Below are positions 1 to 9,243 of a stretch of 64,000 bases of DNA, one piece after another; position 1 is the stretch's first letter, and every line of letters starts with the position of its first letter. The DNA is taken from NCBI RefSeq assembly GCF_902459695.1, contig NZ_CABPRZ010000013.1:112066-176065 (forward strand). Reading direction: 5' to 3'. Under the pieces are notes generated by a model. The model saw only the letters and a program-made list of their open reading frames with translations, was not told the origin of the DNA and did not search any database. Source of the stretch: Pandoraea terrae (GTDB lineage Bacteria > Pseudomonadota > Gammaproteobacteria > Burkholderiales > Burkholderiaceae). A program made the translations under genes and the position numbers.

Positions 1-1
1 C

Positions 2-106
2 ACAGCGCGCGAAGTTATTGAAACGTCCTTCTTGCCGAGGCTGAAAGCGTTAGGTCGGGACATTGAGCAACTGATTATTGTTGGTGACAGGAATTCACAT
101 GAATAA
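2..106 (+). CDS. 3' end of an upstream gene (partial, unassigned)
   Basis: The first bases read as an open frame with no start inside the window, ending in TAA. The peptide ends ...LPRLKALGRDIEQLI... followed by a short polar tail. Its stop overlaps the ATG of the downstream lyase gene by eight bases (ATGAATAA), so the two were probably co-transcribed. The helix-like C-terminus would suit a LysR- or GntR-type regulator, but too little is visible to assign a family. Confidence 0.45.
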   Translation, partial: TAREVIETSFLPRLKALGRDIEQLIIVGDRNSHE

Positions 107-1511
107 GCTTACTCACGCCGAAACACGCACGGAACGTGACTACGTTGGTGAAGTCGCAATTCCCGGCGACAAATTGTATGGCGTCAACACGGTGAGGGGG
201 GTAGACAATCTCACCGTGTCCCCGCTCAGCATCGCACACTATCCGGAGTTCCGGGTGGCATTTGCACAATGCAAATGGGCTGCCGCGTTAGCGAATCGCG
301 ATAACGACGTGGTGAATGCGCGGCAGTGTGATGCGATCGTACGCGCGTGTCGGGAAGTCATCGAAGGGCAGTTTGATGATTCGCTCGTTGTCGATCTTCT
401 GGAGGGGTCAGGCGGAACGTCGACGAACATGAATTTCAATGAGGTCATCGCAAATCGGGCGCAGCAGCATCTGGGGCATGCACCCGGGTCATATGACGTG
501 ATTCACCCCAACGACCACGTCAACCGTTCGCAGTCCACGAATGACGTTTACCCGGCTGCGCTGAAGATCGCGACGCACGCGATGCTCGGACCACTGATCA
601 CGGAAGTAGAAAAACTGGCTGCGCAATTCGACAGCAAGGCCATGGAGTTCGCCGACGTCCTTCACCTTGGTCGCACGTGTCTGCAGGATGCACAGCCGAT
701 GCGCCTCGGGCAACTTTTTGGCGGCTACGCGTCGCTTACCCAACGTCTTGCGGAGGAACTCGCGGCTGCACGCGACAAGCTTCGCACGCTCCCGCTTGGC
801 GGCACGGCGATCGGCACCGGCTTCGGCGCACCCGCAGGATATCGGCGGGCCGTCTATCGGCACCTCTCAAGTATCGCCGGCGTGGAATACATGCCGCCGT
901 CGAACTCATTCGACGCGATGCAGAATATGGATGTGTTCTCGCGCGTTTCGGGCGAACTTCGTACTTGCGCGGCGTCTATCGCGAAGATAGCGTCGGACCT
1001 GACAGTGCTGTCATCCGGCCCGGTGGGTGGACTGGGGGAGCTGCGTCTTCCTGAAGCGCAAGCCGGCTCGTCGATCATGCCGGGCAAGGTCAATCCCGTC
1101 CTGCCGATGGCCATCATCCAGTTGAGTTTCGCTGTCATCGGCAATGACGTCGCGGTGGCGCAGGCCGTCCAGTACGGCGAACTGGAGATCAACCACTTTG
1201 AGCCCGTGGTGGCGTCCCGAGTGTTCGACAGTATCACGCTGCTTACCAACGGCATCCGACGGTTCTCGCAGAAGTGTGTTGCCGGTATCAGCGCCGATGT
1301 CGCACGCAATGAGCAACACTTGATGGATTCGATGGCGGTCGCCACCGCGCTCGTACCCGAACTTGGATATGCTCGCGTGAGCAAACTGGCACGGCAGTCG
1401 GTTGCGGAAGGTCGTCCGCTGCTGACTATTCTGGATGATTCCGGCCTGCTTCCCCGGGACGAAACTTTGTCGGCAATCGACAAGGCATCGCATCCGGTAT
1501 TCAATGCGTAA
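99..1511 (+). CDS. aspA: Aspartate ammonia-lyase / class II fumarase superfamily enzyme
   Basis: Cytoplasmic lyase of 470 residues that most likely interconverts aspartate and fumarate plus ammonia. The superfamily signature GSSIMPGKVNP is present near residue 320, together with TSTNMNFNEVIANRA near residue 115 and HPNDHVNRSQSTND near 140. The TSTNMN and SQSTND wording is closer to aspartases than to FumC, but substrate cannot be fixed from motifs alone. I start at the ATG at 99, which has ACAGGA just upstream, rather than at the TTG at 78. Base composition is less GC-rich than the rest of the window, and an integrase remnant and tRNA-Ser follow, so it may lie in an integrated island. Confidence 0.8.
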   Translation: MNKLTHAETRTERDYVGEVAIPGDKLYGVNTVRGVDNLTVSPLSIAHYPEFRVAFAQCKWAAALANRDNDVVNARQCDAIVRACREVIEGQFDDSLVVDLLEGSGGTSTNMNFNEVIANRAQQHLGHAPGSYDVIHPNDHVNRSQSTNDVYPAALKIATHAMLGPLITEVEKLAAQFDSKAMEFADVLHLGRTCLQDAQPMRLGQLFGGYASLTQRLAEELAAARDKLRTLPLGGTAIGTGFGAPAGYRRAVYRHLSSIAGVEYMPPSNSFDAMQNMDVFSRVSGELRTCAASIAKIASDLTVLSSGPVGGLGELRLPEAQAGSSIMPGKVNPVLPMAIIQLSFAVIGNDVAVAQAVQYGELEINHFEPVVASRVFDSITLLTNGIRRFSQKCVAGISADVARNEQHLMDSMAVATALVPELGYARVSKLARQSVAEGRPLLTILDDSGLLPRDETLSAIDKASHPVFNA

Positions 1512-1868
1512 AAGGCATTAGTCGACGATACTGGCCGGCCGGAAGCTTTTTCGGCCGTTGCGAGAACATTGAGCAGCAAGCGTCTTTCGTTCGCGTCCGC
1601 CGAGCTTCGCATTGGTCGTTGAACGCAATGCCACGGGCGGCCGGGCGTTACTCCGGCTGCTATGTCCGCGCCACTGTGTCGGGCGATTTTTCCGACCGTA
1701 CGCTGGCGAGTGATGCGCACCTTTACACCTGCAGTGCAGGCACCCGTGGGTTTGATCATTGTGCCGTATTCGCGCCAGCATGGCACGGACGGTGGAGCGG
1801 CATGACATCACCCCATTCATCTGGCGGGACGGCGAACGCGAGGACTTCATCAATCGTACGCCGACCGC
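1512..1868. other. Degenerate non-coding stretch within island remnant
   Basis: About 350 bases between the lyase and the integrase remnant. Short open frames exist in several phases but none resembles a protein I recognise. One phase (roughly 1759-1890) reads ...ERHDITPFIWRDGE..., which looks like genuine protein sequence but breaks off into another frame before the integrase fragment. I read it as decayed mobile-element DNA. Confidence 0.4.
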
Positions 1869-2105
1869 TCGCATCAACGCATTTTCAAATCCTTTGCCGC
1901 GACCAGCTCAGACGCGCGGAGCGCGGCGGGACTGCCCGTCGGGAAATACCAGTTCCGTGACCTGCGCGCGAAAGCCGGAACTGACAAAGCGGAGGGCTCA
2001 GGCGACATCCGGGCGGCGCAAAAGCAGCTCGGCCACAGCAGCATCACGATGACCGAACGCTACGTTCGCAACCGTCGAGGCGCCAAGGTCGGGCCGACAA
2101 AGTGA
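1869..2105 (+). pseudogene. Tyrosine recombinase (phage-type integrase), C-terminal remnant
   Basis: The frame ending in TGA at 2105 encodes roughly the last 78 residues of a phage integrase catalytic domain. QFRDLRAKAGTD carries the second catalytic Arg (the usual His of HxxR is Gln here), LGHSS carries the conserved His, and the nucleophile Tyr follows in MTERYV. No start codon, N-terminal arm-binding domain or first catalytic Arg is in frame upstream, so the gene is truncated and presumably inactive. It sits 82 bases from the CCA end of tRNA-Ser, the normal place for an island integrase or its relic. Confidence 0.75.
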
Positions 2106-2187
2106 CGGTTTTTCGGAGCAGGGTACTAAAAATTGCGGAGCAACCGCGCAACTTGTGAGCAGTCACTAACGCTGCAACGCTGATTTC

Positions 2188-2277
2188 TGGCGGAGGCGGT
2201 GAGATTCGAACTCACGGAAGGGTTTCCCCTTCGCCGGTTTTCAAGACCGGTCCATTAAACCACTCTGGCACGCCTCC
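2188..2277 (-). tRNA. tRNA-Ser (anticodon TGA)
   Basis: The minus strand folds as a 90-nt class II tRNA. The acceptor arm GGAGGCG pairs with CGCCTCC, the discriminator is G and CCA is encoded. The anticodon loop is CTTGAAA on a CCGGT/ACCGG stem, a long variable arm (GCGAAGGGGAAACCCTTCCGT region) is present, and the T loop is GTTCGAATC. Its 3' end faces the integrase remnant, which marks it as a likely attachment site. Confidence 0.95.
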
Positions 2278-2684
2278 CGGCGGGTGCGCGTGAACAGGAT
2301 CACGGCGGTTGCGGACGTTACCGTCCTTGGGAGATGCGCGCGGGCCGGGACAAATCGGCGCCAGATTTCCGGCACAGGCCCGGGTCCACGCGGCAGCCGG
2401 CATTATACCCGTGCTTGCCGTGCTGTGAAGCACTCCTTCCGTCCAAATCCCGCCCGATGCAAAAATTCCCGTGCGCCGTCCCCGTCAACACGCTACAGCG
2501 CCCGCATACCTGCACAATTTCCATCATCTTCGCGCACGCGGCACTTGTCTTGCTCCGTCCCGGCATGCATCATGCTTCTAACGCGTGCCGCCCGCAGATC
2601 GGGATCGTCCGGGGCTTTGCCTCCCGGATGCGCCATCGCGCAGGCGTATCCGCACATGACGGAGACACTCGACGGAGACAGAAG
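2278..2684. other. Intergenic region between tRNA-Ser and acyl-CoA synthetase
   Basis: About 400 bases that must hold the tRNA-Ser promoter (reading left) and the promoter of the acyl-CoA synthetase (reading right). An open frame continues upstream of the synthetase start to 2334, but it has no conserved sequence and no ribosome site at its beginning. I see no other gene. Confidence 0.4.
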
Positions 2685-4418
2685 ATGGACGCCGATACCC
2701 CTCGTAGCGACGCCGCTGTCGAATCACCCCCCACCGCCGGCTTCGCCTGGCAAGTGCCGATGCTCTTCAACATCGGCGTCGACGTCTGCGACAAGTGGGC
2801 CGACGGTTCGCACCGCCTGGCGCTTATCCACGAGCGCGCCGACGGTGCCGAGATCCGACTGTCCTTCGACGATCTCAAGCGCCTGTCCAACCAGCTTGCC
2901 AACGAATGGCGCGCCCAAGGCGTGCGTGCCGGCGACCGCATCGGCATCTTCCTGCCGCAATCGCCCGCCACGCTCGTTGCCCACGTCGCGGCCTACAAGC
3001 TCGGTGCCATCGCCGTCCCGCTCTTTACCCTGTTCGGCCCGGAAGCGCTGGCCTATCGCCTCCAGAATTCCGGCGCAACCGTGCTGGTGACCGACCTCGA
3101 TAGCCTCGCCAAAATCGACGAAGTCCGTGCCGACGTGCCCGAGTTGCGTCTCGTGTACGTGGTTCACGCCGATATGCCGGGCATGACGTACGGCGGCACC
3201 AACGAAGAGGGCGTCCACGATGCCGACGAAGACGAAGACTGGGGGAGCGCGGAAGAGGGCCTGCTTGCGCTCTGGCCGGCGATTGCCCACCGCGAAACCG
3301 ATTTCCTGCCCGTCGAGACGCGCGCGGATGCGCCCGCGCTGATCATCTATACCTCCGGCACCACCGGAAAGCCCAAAGGCGCGCTCCACGCCCATCGTGT
3401 CCTGCTGGGCCATCTGCCCGGCGTGGAGATGTCCCACAACGGCTTCCCCCTGCCCGGCGACCTGATCTGGACGCCGGCAGACTGGGCCTGGATCGGTGGC
3501 CTGCTCGACGTCTTGCTGCCCGCGCTTCACCACGGCGTCCCGGTCCTCTCGCGACGCTTCGAGAAATTCGAGCCGTCCGCGGCATTCGACCTCATGTCAC
3601 GCCACGGCGTGCGTAACGCCTTCCTGCCGCCCACCGCGCTGAAAATGCTGCGCACGGTCCCGTCGCCGCGCCAGAAATGGCCGCTGCAACTGCGCTCCGT
3701 CGCCAGCGGCGGCGAAACGCTCGGCCCGGAATTGTTGGCGTGGGGCCGTGAACACCTCGGTGTCGACATCAACGAGTTTTACGGCCAGACGGAATGCAAT
3801 ATGGTCGTCTCGTCGTGCGCGGCCGCATTCCCGGCGCTCCCTGGCGCGATCGGACGCGCGGTTCCTGGCCACAAGGTGGCGATCGTCGACGACGAGGGGG
3901 TTCCGCTCCCGGCCGGATCGGTCGGCAACATCGCCATCCTGCGCCCGAATCCGGTGATGTTCCTCGGCTATTGGCACAATCCCACGGCGACGTTGGACAA
4001 GTTTCGCGGCGATTATCTGCTGACGGGCGATGCAGGTTTCATCGACGAAAACGGTTACGTCACGTTCACCGGCCGCTCCGACGACGTGATCACCAGCGCC
4101 GGCTACCGCATCGGCCCCGGGCCGATTGAAGACTGCCTGATCAAGCATCCGTCCGTGCAATTTGCGGCCGTCATCGGCGAGCCGGATCCGATGCGCACGG
4201 AAATCGTGAAAGCGTTCGTGGTACTGCGCGAAGGTGTCGAGCCGACGGACGCCCTGGCTGCCGAGATTCAGCAGTTCGTGAAAACGAGACTCGCCGCGCA
4301 TGAATACCCGCGCAAGGTGGTGTTTCTCGAGGAATTGCCGATGACGGTCACCGGCAAGATCATCCGCCGTGCGTTGCGGGAGATGGGGCAGGGCGTGCGG
4401 CCAAGCGCCACGCCCTAA
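2685..4418 (+). CDS. AMP-forming acyl-CoA synthetase
   Basis: A 577-residue ANL-superfamily ligase that activates a carboxylic acid as acyl-AMP and transfers it to CoA. The P-loop motif YTSGTTGKPKG lies near residue 220, the adenylation motif YGQTE near 365, TGDAGF near 445, and the C-terminal catalytic Lys in VTGKIIRR near 560. The acid specificity is not visible; the length and motifs fit the acetyl-/medium-chain acyl-CoA synthetase branch. The ATG at 2685 is chosen because GGAG lies seven bases upstream; the frame extends further upstream without any coding signal. Its stop overlaps that of hemW, which converges from the other strand. Confidence 0.85.
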   Translation: MDADTPRSDAAVESPPTAGFAWQVPMLFNIGVDVCDKWADGSHRLALIHERADGAEIRLSFDDLKRLSNQLANEWRAQGVRAGDRIGIFLPQSPATLVAHVAAYKLGAIAVPLFTLFGPEALAYRLQNSGATVLVTDLDSLAKIDEVRADVPELRLVYVVHADMPGMTYGGTNEEGVHDADEDEDWGSAEEGLLALWPAIAHRETDFLPVETRADAPALIIYTSGTTGKPKGALHAHRVLLGHLPGVEMSHNGFPLPGDLIWTPADWAWIGGLLDVLLPALHHGVPVLSRRFEKFEPSAAFDLMSRHGVRNAFLPPTALKMLRTVPSPRQKWPLQLRSVASGGETLGPELLAWGREHLGVDINEFYGQTECNMVVSSCAAAFPALPGAIGRAVPGHKVAIVDDEGVPLPAGSVGNIAILRPNPVMFLGYWHNPTATLDKFRGDYLLTGDAGFIDENGYVTFTGRSDDVITSAGYRIGPGPIEDCLIKHPSVQFAAVIGEPDPMRTEIVKAFVVLREGVEPTDALAAEIQQFVKTRLAAHEYPRKVVFLEELPMTVTGKIIRRALREMGQGVRPSATP

Positions 4419-5632
4419 CCTGGCGCGAGCAGGAACATGGCCTGCAGATCGTTGAGGAAGCGCTGGCCGAGTTCGGTCGGCGCAATGCGTCCCGGATCGC
4501 GCACCAGCAGGCCTTTCTCGACCGCCTCGGCGAGCGGCTTGGCAAGCTTGGCCATCGGCAGCCCGGTGCGATCGGCGAACGTTTCCGTGGGGACCCCGTC
4601 CGTCAATCGCAGCGCATTGAGCATGAACTCGAACGGCAGATCACGCGCGCTGACTTCGTTCTCGTCCTGAATGGCGTTGCCGGCGGCGGCCGTCTCCATA
4701 TACCGCTGCGGATGCTTGTGACGAATCTGACGAATAATCCGCTCCGGAAACGACAGCTTGCTGTGCGCGCCGGCGCCGATGCCGAGATAGTCGCCGAATT
4801 GCCAGTAGTTCAGATTGTGCTTCGCCTGGCGATTCGGCTTGGCGTACGCCGATACTTCGTAGTGCGCGTAACCGGCCGCGGCCGTGCGCTCGATGATCCA
4901 GTCCTGCATGTCGGCGGAAGTGTCCTCGTCGGGCACGACCGGCGGATACTTGTGAAACTGCGTATTCGGTTCGAGGGTAAGGTGGTACAGCGACAGATGC
5001 GGCGGCGCAAAACCGATCGCCGTCTCGACATCCGCCTGGCACTGGGCCAGCGTCTGCCGCGGCAGCGCGAACATCAGGTCGAGGTTGAAGTTGTCGAAGT
5101 GCGTCTGCGCGATCTCGATGGCCCGGCGGGCTTCGTCGCCATCGTGAATGCGCCCGAGCGCCTTCAGATGCTCGCTGTTGAAACTCTGGATGCCAATGGA
5201 CAGGCGATTCACGCCGCTTTCCCGAAAGCGGCGGAATTTCTCGGCCTCGAAGGTGCCCGGATTGGCCTCCATCGTGATCTCGGCATCCGCGTCGAGCGGA
5301 AGCAGGGCGCGGATATCCGAAAGCAGGCGATCCAGGCCGTCGGCCGACATCAAGCTCGGCGTGCCGCCGCCGATGAACACGGTGTGCACCTGCCGTCCCC
5401 AAATATTGGGCAAGGCCTGTTCGAGATCACTGCGCAGCGCGTCGAGATACATCGTCTCGGGAAACGCCTGACTGCCGCCTTCGCCCTTGAACTCGTGCGA
5501 ATTGAAATCGCAGTACGGGCACTTGCGCACGCACCACGGAAAATGCACATACAGCGACAATGGCGGCAGCGCCGGCAGACGAATCTGGCCGGGCCGCAGG
5601 AAATTCTGTACGGGCAGGACGTTCGGACTCAT
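4415..5632 (-). CDS. hemW: Radical SAM heme chaperone HemW
   Basis: A 405-residue radical SAM protein. The CxxxCxxC cluster motif (C34, C38, C41) follows YVHFPWCVRKCPYCDF, and GGGTPSLM and NRLSIGIQSF are typical HemN/HemW landmarks. HemW hands heme to respiratory apoproteins; it is shorter than true coproporphyrinogen III dehydrogenase HemN (about 455 residues) and lacks its N-terminal extension. The start ATG overlaps the stop of rdgB (ATGA), so the two are translationally coupled in an rph-rdgB-hemW operon on the minus strand. Confidence 0.9.
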   Translation of the reverse strand: MSPNVLPVQNFLRPGQIRLPALPPLSLYVHFPWCVRKCPYCDFNSHEFKGEGGSQAFPETMYLDALRSDLEQALPNIWGRQVHTVFIGGGTPSLMSADGLDRLLSDIRALLPLDADAEITMEANPGTFEAEKFRRFRESGVNRLSIGIQSFNSEHLKALGRIHDGDEARRAIEIAQTHFDNFNLDLMFALPRQTLAQCQADVETAIGFAPPHLSLYHLTLEPNTQFHKYPPVVPDEDTSADMQDWIIERTAAAGYAHYEVSAYAKPNRQAKHNLNYWQFGDYLGIGAGAHSKLSFPERIIRQIRHKHPQRYMETAAAGNAIQDENEVSARDLPFEFMLNALRLTDGVPTETFADRTGLPMAKLAKPLAEAVEKGLLVRDPGRIAPTELGQRFLNDLQAMFLLAPG

Positions 5633-6237
5633 GCTTCGCGGCTCAGTTTCTCAAGCAGTTGCTTCAACGCACGTGCGCGGTGGCTGTGCGAGTTCTTCAC
5701 CTCCGGGTCCAGCTCCGCCGCCGTCTGGCCAAGCGAGCGGATCAGGAAATGCGGATCGTATCCAAATCCATGCGCGCCGCGTGCCTCGTCGATGATTTCG
5801 CCGTCCCAGCGGCCTTCGGCGATCATCGGCTGCGGATCTTCGGCATGACGCACCAGCACCAGCGCCGCAAAGTAGTACGCGTCGCGGTAGTTCGGTCCGA
5901 CATGCCCGGCCAGCTGTTCGATCAGATGACGGTTGTTCGCGGCATCCGACTTTGCATGGCCGGCGAGGGCGGCATAGCGTGCCGAATACACCCCGGGCGC
6001 GCCGCCCAGCACCGGCACGCACAGGCCAGAATCGTCGGCCAGTGCCGGCAGGCCCGTGGCGGCGCTGGCATGGCGCGCCTTGGCCAGGGCATTTTCGATG
6101 AAGGTGACGTGCGGCTCGTCCGCTTCCGATACGCCGAGCATGCCTTGCGGCACCAGCTCGATGCCGAGCGGTTCGAACAGCGACGCGAATTCACGCAGCT
6201 TGCCCGGGTTGTTCGAGGCAAGAACGATTTTCTTCAT
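5629..6237 (-). CDS. rdgB: XTP/dITP pyrophosphatase (non-canonical purine NTPase)
   Basis: A 202-residue Ham1/RdgB enzyme that hydrolyses dITP, ITP and XTP to monophosphates and so keeps deaminated purines out of nucleic acids. The N-terminal KIVLASNNPGK motif, TFIENALAKAR, ADDSGLCV and the C-terminal FGYDPHF and SHRARAL motifs are all present. The frame is open further upstream, but MKKIV is the family start and lies two bases after the rph stop. The stop overlaps the hemW start. Confidence 0.95.
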   Translation of the reverse strand: MKKIVLASNNPGKLREFASLFEPLGIELVPQGMLGVSEADEPHVTFIENALAKARHASAATGLPALADDSGLCVPVLGGAPGVYSARYAALAGHAKSDAANNRHLIEQLAGHVGPNYRDAYYFAALVLVRHAEDPQPMIAEGRWDGEIIDEARGAHGFGYDPHFLIRSLGQTAAELDPEVKNSHSHRARALKQLLEKLSREA

Positions 6238-6239
6238 TG

Positions 6240-6977
6240 TCAGACCCCCAGCGCCTGCTTTTGCGCGGCGACGAGTTGGGCGATGCCGTCGCTCGCGAGA
6301 TCGAGCAGCATATTGCTTTGCTCGCGCGTGAACGGCGCGCCCTCGGCCGTACCCTGAATTTCGACGAATCCGCCGGCGCCGGTCATGATGACATTCATGT
6401 CGGTGTCGCACGCCGAATCTTCAGCGTAGTTCAGATCGAGCACGGGCGCGCCCTCGTAAATGCCGACGGACACGGCGGCGACGTGGTCGCGAATCGGCGA
6501 GGCGGTCAGCTTGCCGGCCGCCAGCAGGCCCGACACCGCGTCATGGGCCGCGACGAACGCACCGGTGATCGACGCGCAGCGCGTGCCGCCGTCCGCCTGG
6601 ATCACGTCGCAATCGATCTGGATCGTGCGCGGACCGAAGGCTTGAAGATCGAACACGGCGCGCAGCGAACGGCCGATGAGGCGCTGAATCTCCTGCGTGC
6701 GGCCGCTTTGCTTGCCGCGCGCGGCTTCGCGGTCACCGCGCGTGTGCGTGGCGCGCGGCAGCATGCCGTATTCGGCAGTCAACCAGCCCTGACCGGAATC
6801 GCGCAGGAATGGCGGCACCCGCTCTTCGACGCTCGCCGTGCAAATCACCTTGGTATCGCCGCACTCGACCAGCACCGAACCTTCGGCGTAACGGGTGTAT
6901 TGGCGGGTGATGCGCACCGGGCGCAGCGCGTTGAAGGCGCGGCCATCGGGGCGTGCGAGGTTGGCAAACGTGCTCAT
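6240..6977 (-). CDS. rph: Ribonuclease PH
   Basis: A 245-residue phosphorolytic 3'-5' exoribonuclease that trims tRNA precursors; it forms a hexamer ring. It begins with the family sequence [15 protein letters not shown], and [18 protein letters not shown], the [17 protein letters not shown] block and CDVIQADGG are conserved. The ATG at 6977 follows AGGA at a good distance. First gene of the rph-rdgB-hemW operon, divergent from yicC. Confidence 0.95.
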   Translation of the reverse strand: MSTFANLARPDGRAFNALRPVRITRQYTRYAEGSVLVECGDTKVICTASVEERVPPFLRDSGQGWLTAEYGMLPRATHTRGDREAARGKQSGRTQEIQRLIGRSLRAVFDLQAFGPRTIQIDCDVIQADGGTRCASITGAFVAAHDAVSGLLAAGKLTASPIRDHVAAVSVGIYEGAPVLDLNYAEDSACDTDMNVIMTGAGGFVEIQGTAEGAPFTREQSNMLLDLASDGIAQLVAAQKQALGV

Positions 6978-7238
6978 GGATATGTCCTGCGAGGAATGGG
7001 GGACGAATGAAAAAGGCCGGGATGTCATGCGGCGATACCCCGAATGGTATCGCTAAACGCCGATCGTCTGCGGATTCCCGTTGACGACAAAGGGCGCGCG
7101 CCGGTGACGTTGGCGTTCGGATGTCCCGGAAAATGCGATAATCCCATTTCATCCATGCATGCGAAGCCGTGCGGGGCCACCCATTACGCAAAGTTCTGCC
7201 CGATTTGCATCGTAGGGCGCCCCCCGCCGGAGACCCTG
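6978..7238. other. Divergent rph / yicC intergenic region
   Basis: This 261-base gap carries the back-to-back promoters of the rph operon and of yicC-gmk. The yicC reading frame is open upstream to 7044, but no ribosome site or conserved sequence supports an earlier start. No clear consensus promoter stands out by eye. Confidence 0.4.
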
Positions 7239-8168
7239 ATGAAAGACAACAACATATACAGTATGACCGGCTACGCCAGCGTCACGCGCGAGATCGCGCT
7301 GGGCGAAGGCGCCGCAGGCGCGAGCGTGTCGGTGGAATTGCGGACTGTCAATTCGCGATTCCTCGACCTCGCGTTCCGAATGCCTGAAGAGGCGCGTGCC
7401 TGCGAACCCACGCTGCGCGAAACACTGATGGCCAAGCTGTCGCGCGGCAAAGTCGATATTCGCGTCAATGTGCAGCGTCCCGAAGCGGGCGTTGCGGGCG
7501 CGCTCAATACCGAATCGATTCGTCAACTCGCTGCGCTCGAAGCGCAAGTGCTCGATATCTTCCCCGGCGCGGAACGCATGCGCACCGGCGAGATCCTGCG
7601 CTGGCCGGGTGTGCTCGGCGAACAGTCCGTGACCGCCGAAGCCCTGCGCGAAGCCGTGATCGACGGCGGCCGTGCGGCCATCGCCGAACTCGTCGAGGTG
7701 CGCAAGCGTGAAGGCGCGCAATTGAAGGTCAGCCTGATCGAGCGCATTGCCAGCATGGAAGCGATTCTCGCGCGCCTGCAGCCGCTCGTGCCCGATCTGA
7801 TCGCGCGCCATCAGCAGAAGATTGTCGACCGTCTGCAAGAGGCGCTCGGGATCGTGCTGTCGGAAGGCGCTGCAGCCCCCGGCAAGGAAGAAATCGCAGA
7901 ACGCATCCGTCAGGAAGTGACGATGTACGGTGTGCGGATCGACGTTGCCGAAGAACTGACCCGCCTCGACGCGCACCTGAAGGAAACGCGCCACATCCTC
8001 GACAAGGGCGGTCAGGTCGGCAAACGCCTCGACTTCATGATGCAGGAGCTCAATCGCGAAGCGAATACGCTCGGCTCGAAGGCGGCCTCGAAGGAACTCG
8101 CGGATGCATCGATGGAGCTCAAGCTCTTCATCGAGCAAATGCGTGAGCAAGTGCAGAATCTGGAGTAA
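7239..8168 (+). CDS. yicC: YicC/YloC family endoribonuclease
   Basis: A 309-residue member of the YicC family, shown in E. coli to be an endoribonuclease acting on small RNAs. The conserved N-terminal YSMTGYA block and FDFMMQELNREANTLGSKA near the C-terminus (DUF1732) are visible. The start at 7239 has GGAG seven bases upstream; the internal ATG of SMTGYA (7263) is an alternative. It is followed after six bases by gmk, the usual pairing in proteobacteria, next to rpoZ and spoT. Confidence 0.88.
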   Translation: MKDNNIYSMTGYASVTREIALGEGAAGASVSVELRTVNSRFLDLAFRMPEEARACEPTLRETLMAKLSRGKVDIRVNVQRPEAGVAGALNTESIRQLAALEAQVLDIFPGAERMRTGEILRWPGVLGEQSVTAEALREAVIDGGRAAIAELVEVRKREGAQLKVSLIERIASMEAILARLQPLVPDLIARHQQKIVDRLQEALGIVLSEGAAAPGKEEIAERIRQEVTMYGVRIDVAEELTRLDAHLKETRHILDKGGQVGKRLDFMMQELNREANTLGSKAASKELADASMELKLFIEQMREQVQNLE

Positions 8169-8174
8169 GCAGGA

Positions 8175-8840
8175 ATGAGTTCCCCCCACCCCACGTTGCA
8201 TGCCGAGTATCCGGGCAACCTGTTCATGGTGGTCGCGCCGTCCGGCGCCGGCAAGTCGACGCTCGTCAACGCCCTGCTCGCGCAGGACAGCGAGATCCGT
8301 CTGTCCGTGTCGTGCACCACGCGCGCACCGCGCTCGAATGAACGTGACGGCGTGAATTATCATTTCATCTCCGTCGAAGACTTCCTCCAGCGTCGACGCG
8401 CCGGCGAGTTTCTGGAAAGTGCGGAAGTCCATGGCAACTACTACGCCACGTCGCGCGTGTGGATCGAGGACCAGATGCGCGACGGCCACGACGTGTTGCT
8501 GGAAATCGATTGGCAGGGCGCGCAGCAGGTTCGCAAGCGTTTTGGCAATGCCGTGGGCATCTTCATCCTGCCGCCCTCGATCGCGGCGCTCGACGAGCGT
8601 CTGAAGAAGCGGGGCACGGACGAGGCGAACGTCATCACGCGCCGTTTGCTGGCCGCCGGCGGTGAAATGGCGCATGCGCCGGACGCGGATTTCATCATCA
8701 TCAATGAAGATTTCCAGCGTGCCCTGTCCGAGCTGCAAGCGGTGGTGACGGCGACACGCCTGCGCTTCGCTTCGCAGCGAGCGCGCCACGAAAACCTCTT
8801 CATCGAACTCGGCATTCATTCGCCGCAGGAAGAAGAATAG
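8175..8840 (+). CDS. gmk: Guanylate kinase
   Basis: A 221-residue enzyme that phosphorylates GMP and dGMP to the diphosphates. The P-loop APSGAGKST spans residues 21-29, and [16 protein letters not shown]-like [14 protein letters not shown] and [13 protein letters not shown] follow as in the family. It has a short N-terminal extension over the E. coli protein. Translation starts six bases after yicC with AGGA directly upstream. Neighbouring spoT makes and degrades the (p)ppGpp derived from this guanine nucleotide pool. Confidence 0.96.
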   Translation: MSSPHPTLHAEYPGNLFMVVAPSGAGKSTLVNALLAQDSEIRLSVSCTTRAPRSNERDGVNYHFISVEDFLQRRRAGEFLESAEVHGNYYATSRVWIEDQMRDGHDVLLEIDWQGAQQVRKRFGNAVGIFILPPSIAALDERLKKRGTDEANVITRRLLAAGGEMAHAPDADFIIINEDFQRALSELQAVVTATRLRFASQRARHENLFIELGIHSPQEEE

Positions 8841-8985
8841 CCCTGCAAAATACGCGGCGCGGCAAGGCCTGGTCAGTGGCCCAAGCGCGCGGCAAGCAGT
8901 GCTTCGCGTGACGCAAGAATACGATTTGGCGCGCGTTCTCTCCGGCTGCGCTAAAATACGTTTTATATTGAGAAGGAATACCCAT

Positions 8986-9189
8986 ATGGCCCGTATCACC
9001 GTAGAAGATTGCCTGAAACAAATCCCGAACCGCTTCGAGCTGGCGCTCGCCGCCACGTACCGTGCGCGTCAGCTGGCGCAAGGCCATACGCCGAAGCTCG
9101 AAAGCAAGGACAAGCCCACCGTCGTCGCACTGCGCGAGATTGCCTCCGGTCAGGTTGGCATCGAAATGCTGAAGAAAGTGCCCCTCTGA
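8986..9189 (+). CDS. rpoZ: DNA-directed RNA polymerase omega subunit
   Basis: A 67-residue omega subunit that helps assemble the beta' subunit and forms one of the ppGpp sites of RNA polymerase. It opens with [23 protein letters not shown], the standard family start, and ends [19 protein letters not shown] lies upstream of the ATG. A TAAAAT hexamer at 8952-8957 could be the -10 element but has no convincing -35 partner. The gmk-rpoZ-spoT order matches E. coli. Confidence 0.95.
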   Translation: MARITVEDCLKQIPNRFELALAATYRARQLAQGHTPKLESKDKPTVVALREIASGQVGIEMLKKVPL

Positions 9190-9243
9190 GAGGAACGCAC
9201 TTATGCGATGTGACGCCACGGGCCGCTCGATGCAGGTGCAAGC

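Noticed and set aside
1759..1890. Fragment reading HDITPFIWRDGE as an independent gene
   Set aside because: Protein-like but very short, broken by frame changes and of no recognised family; kept only as part of the island remnant.
4712..5848. Plus-strand open frame opposite hemW and rdgB
   Set aside because: Crosses the gene boundary of two well-known minus-strand genes; shadow.
8926..8957. rpoZ promoter TTGGCG ... TAAAAT
   Set aside because: Spacer of 20 bases is too long; noted only in the rpoZ entry.
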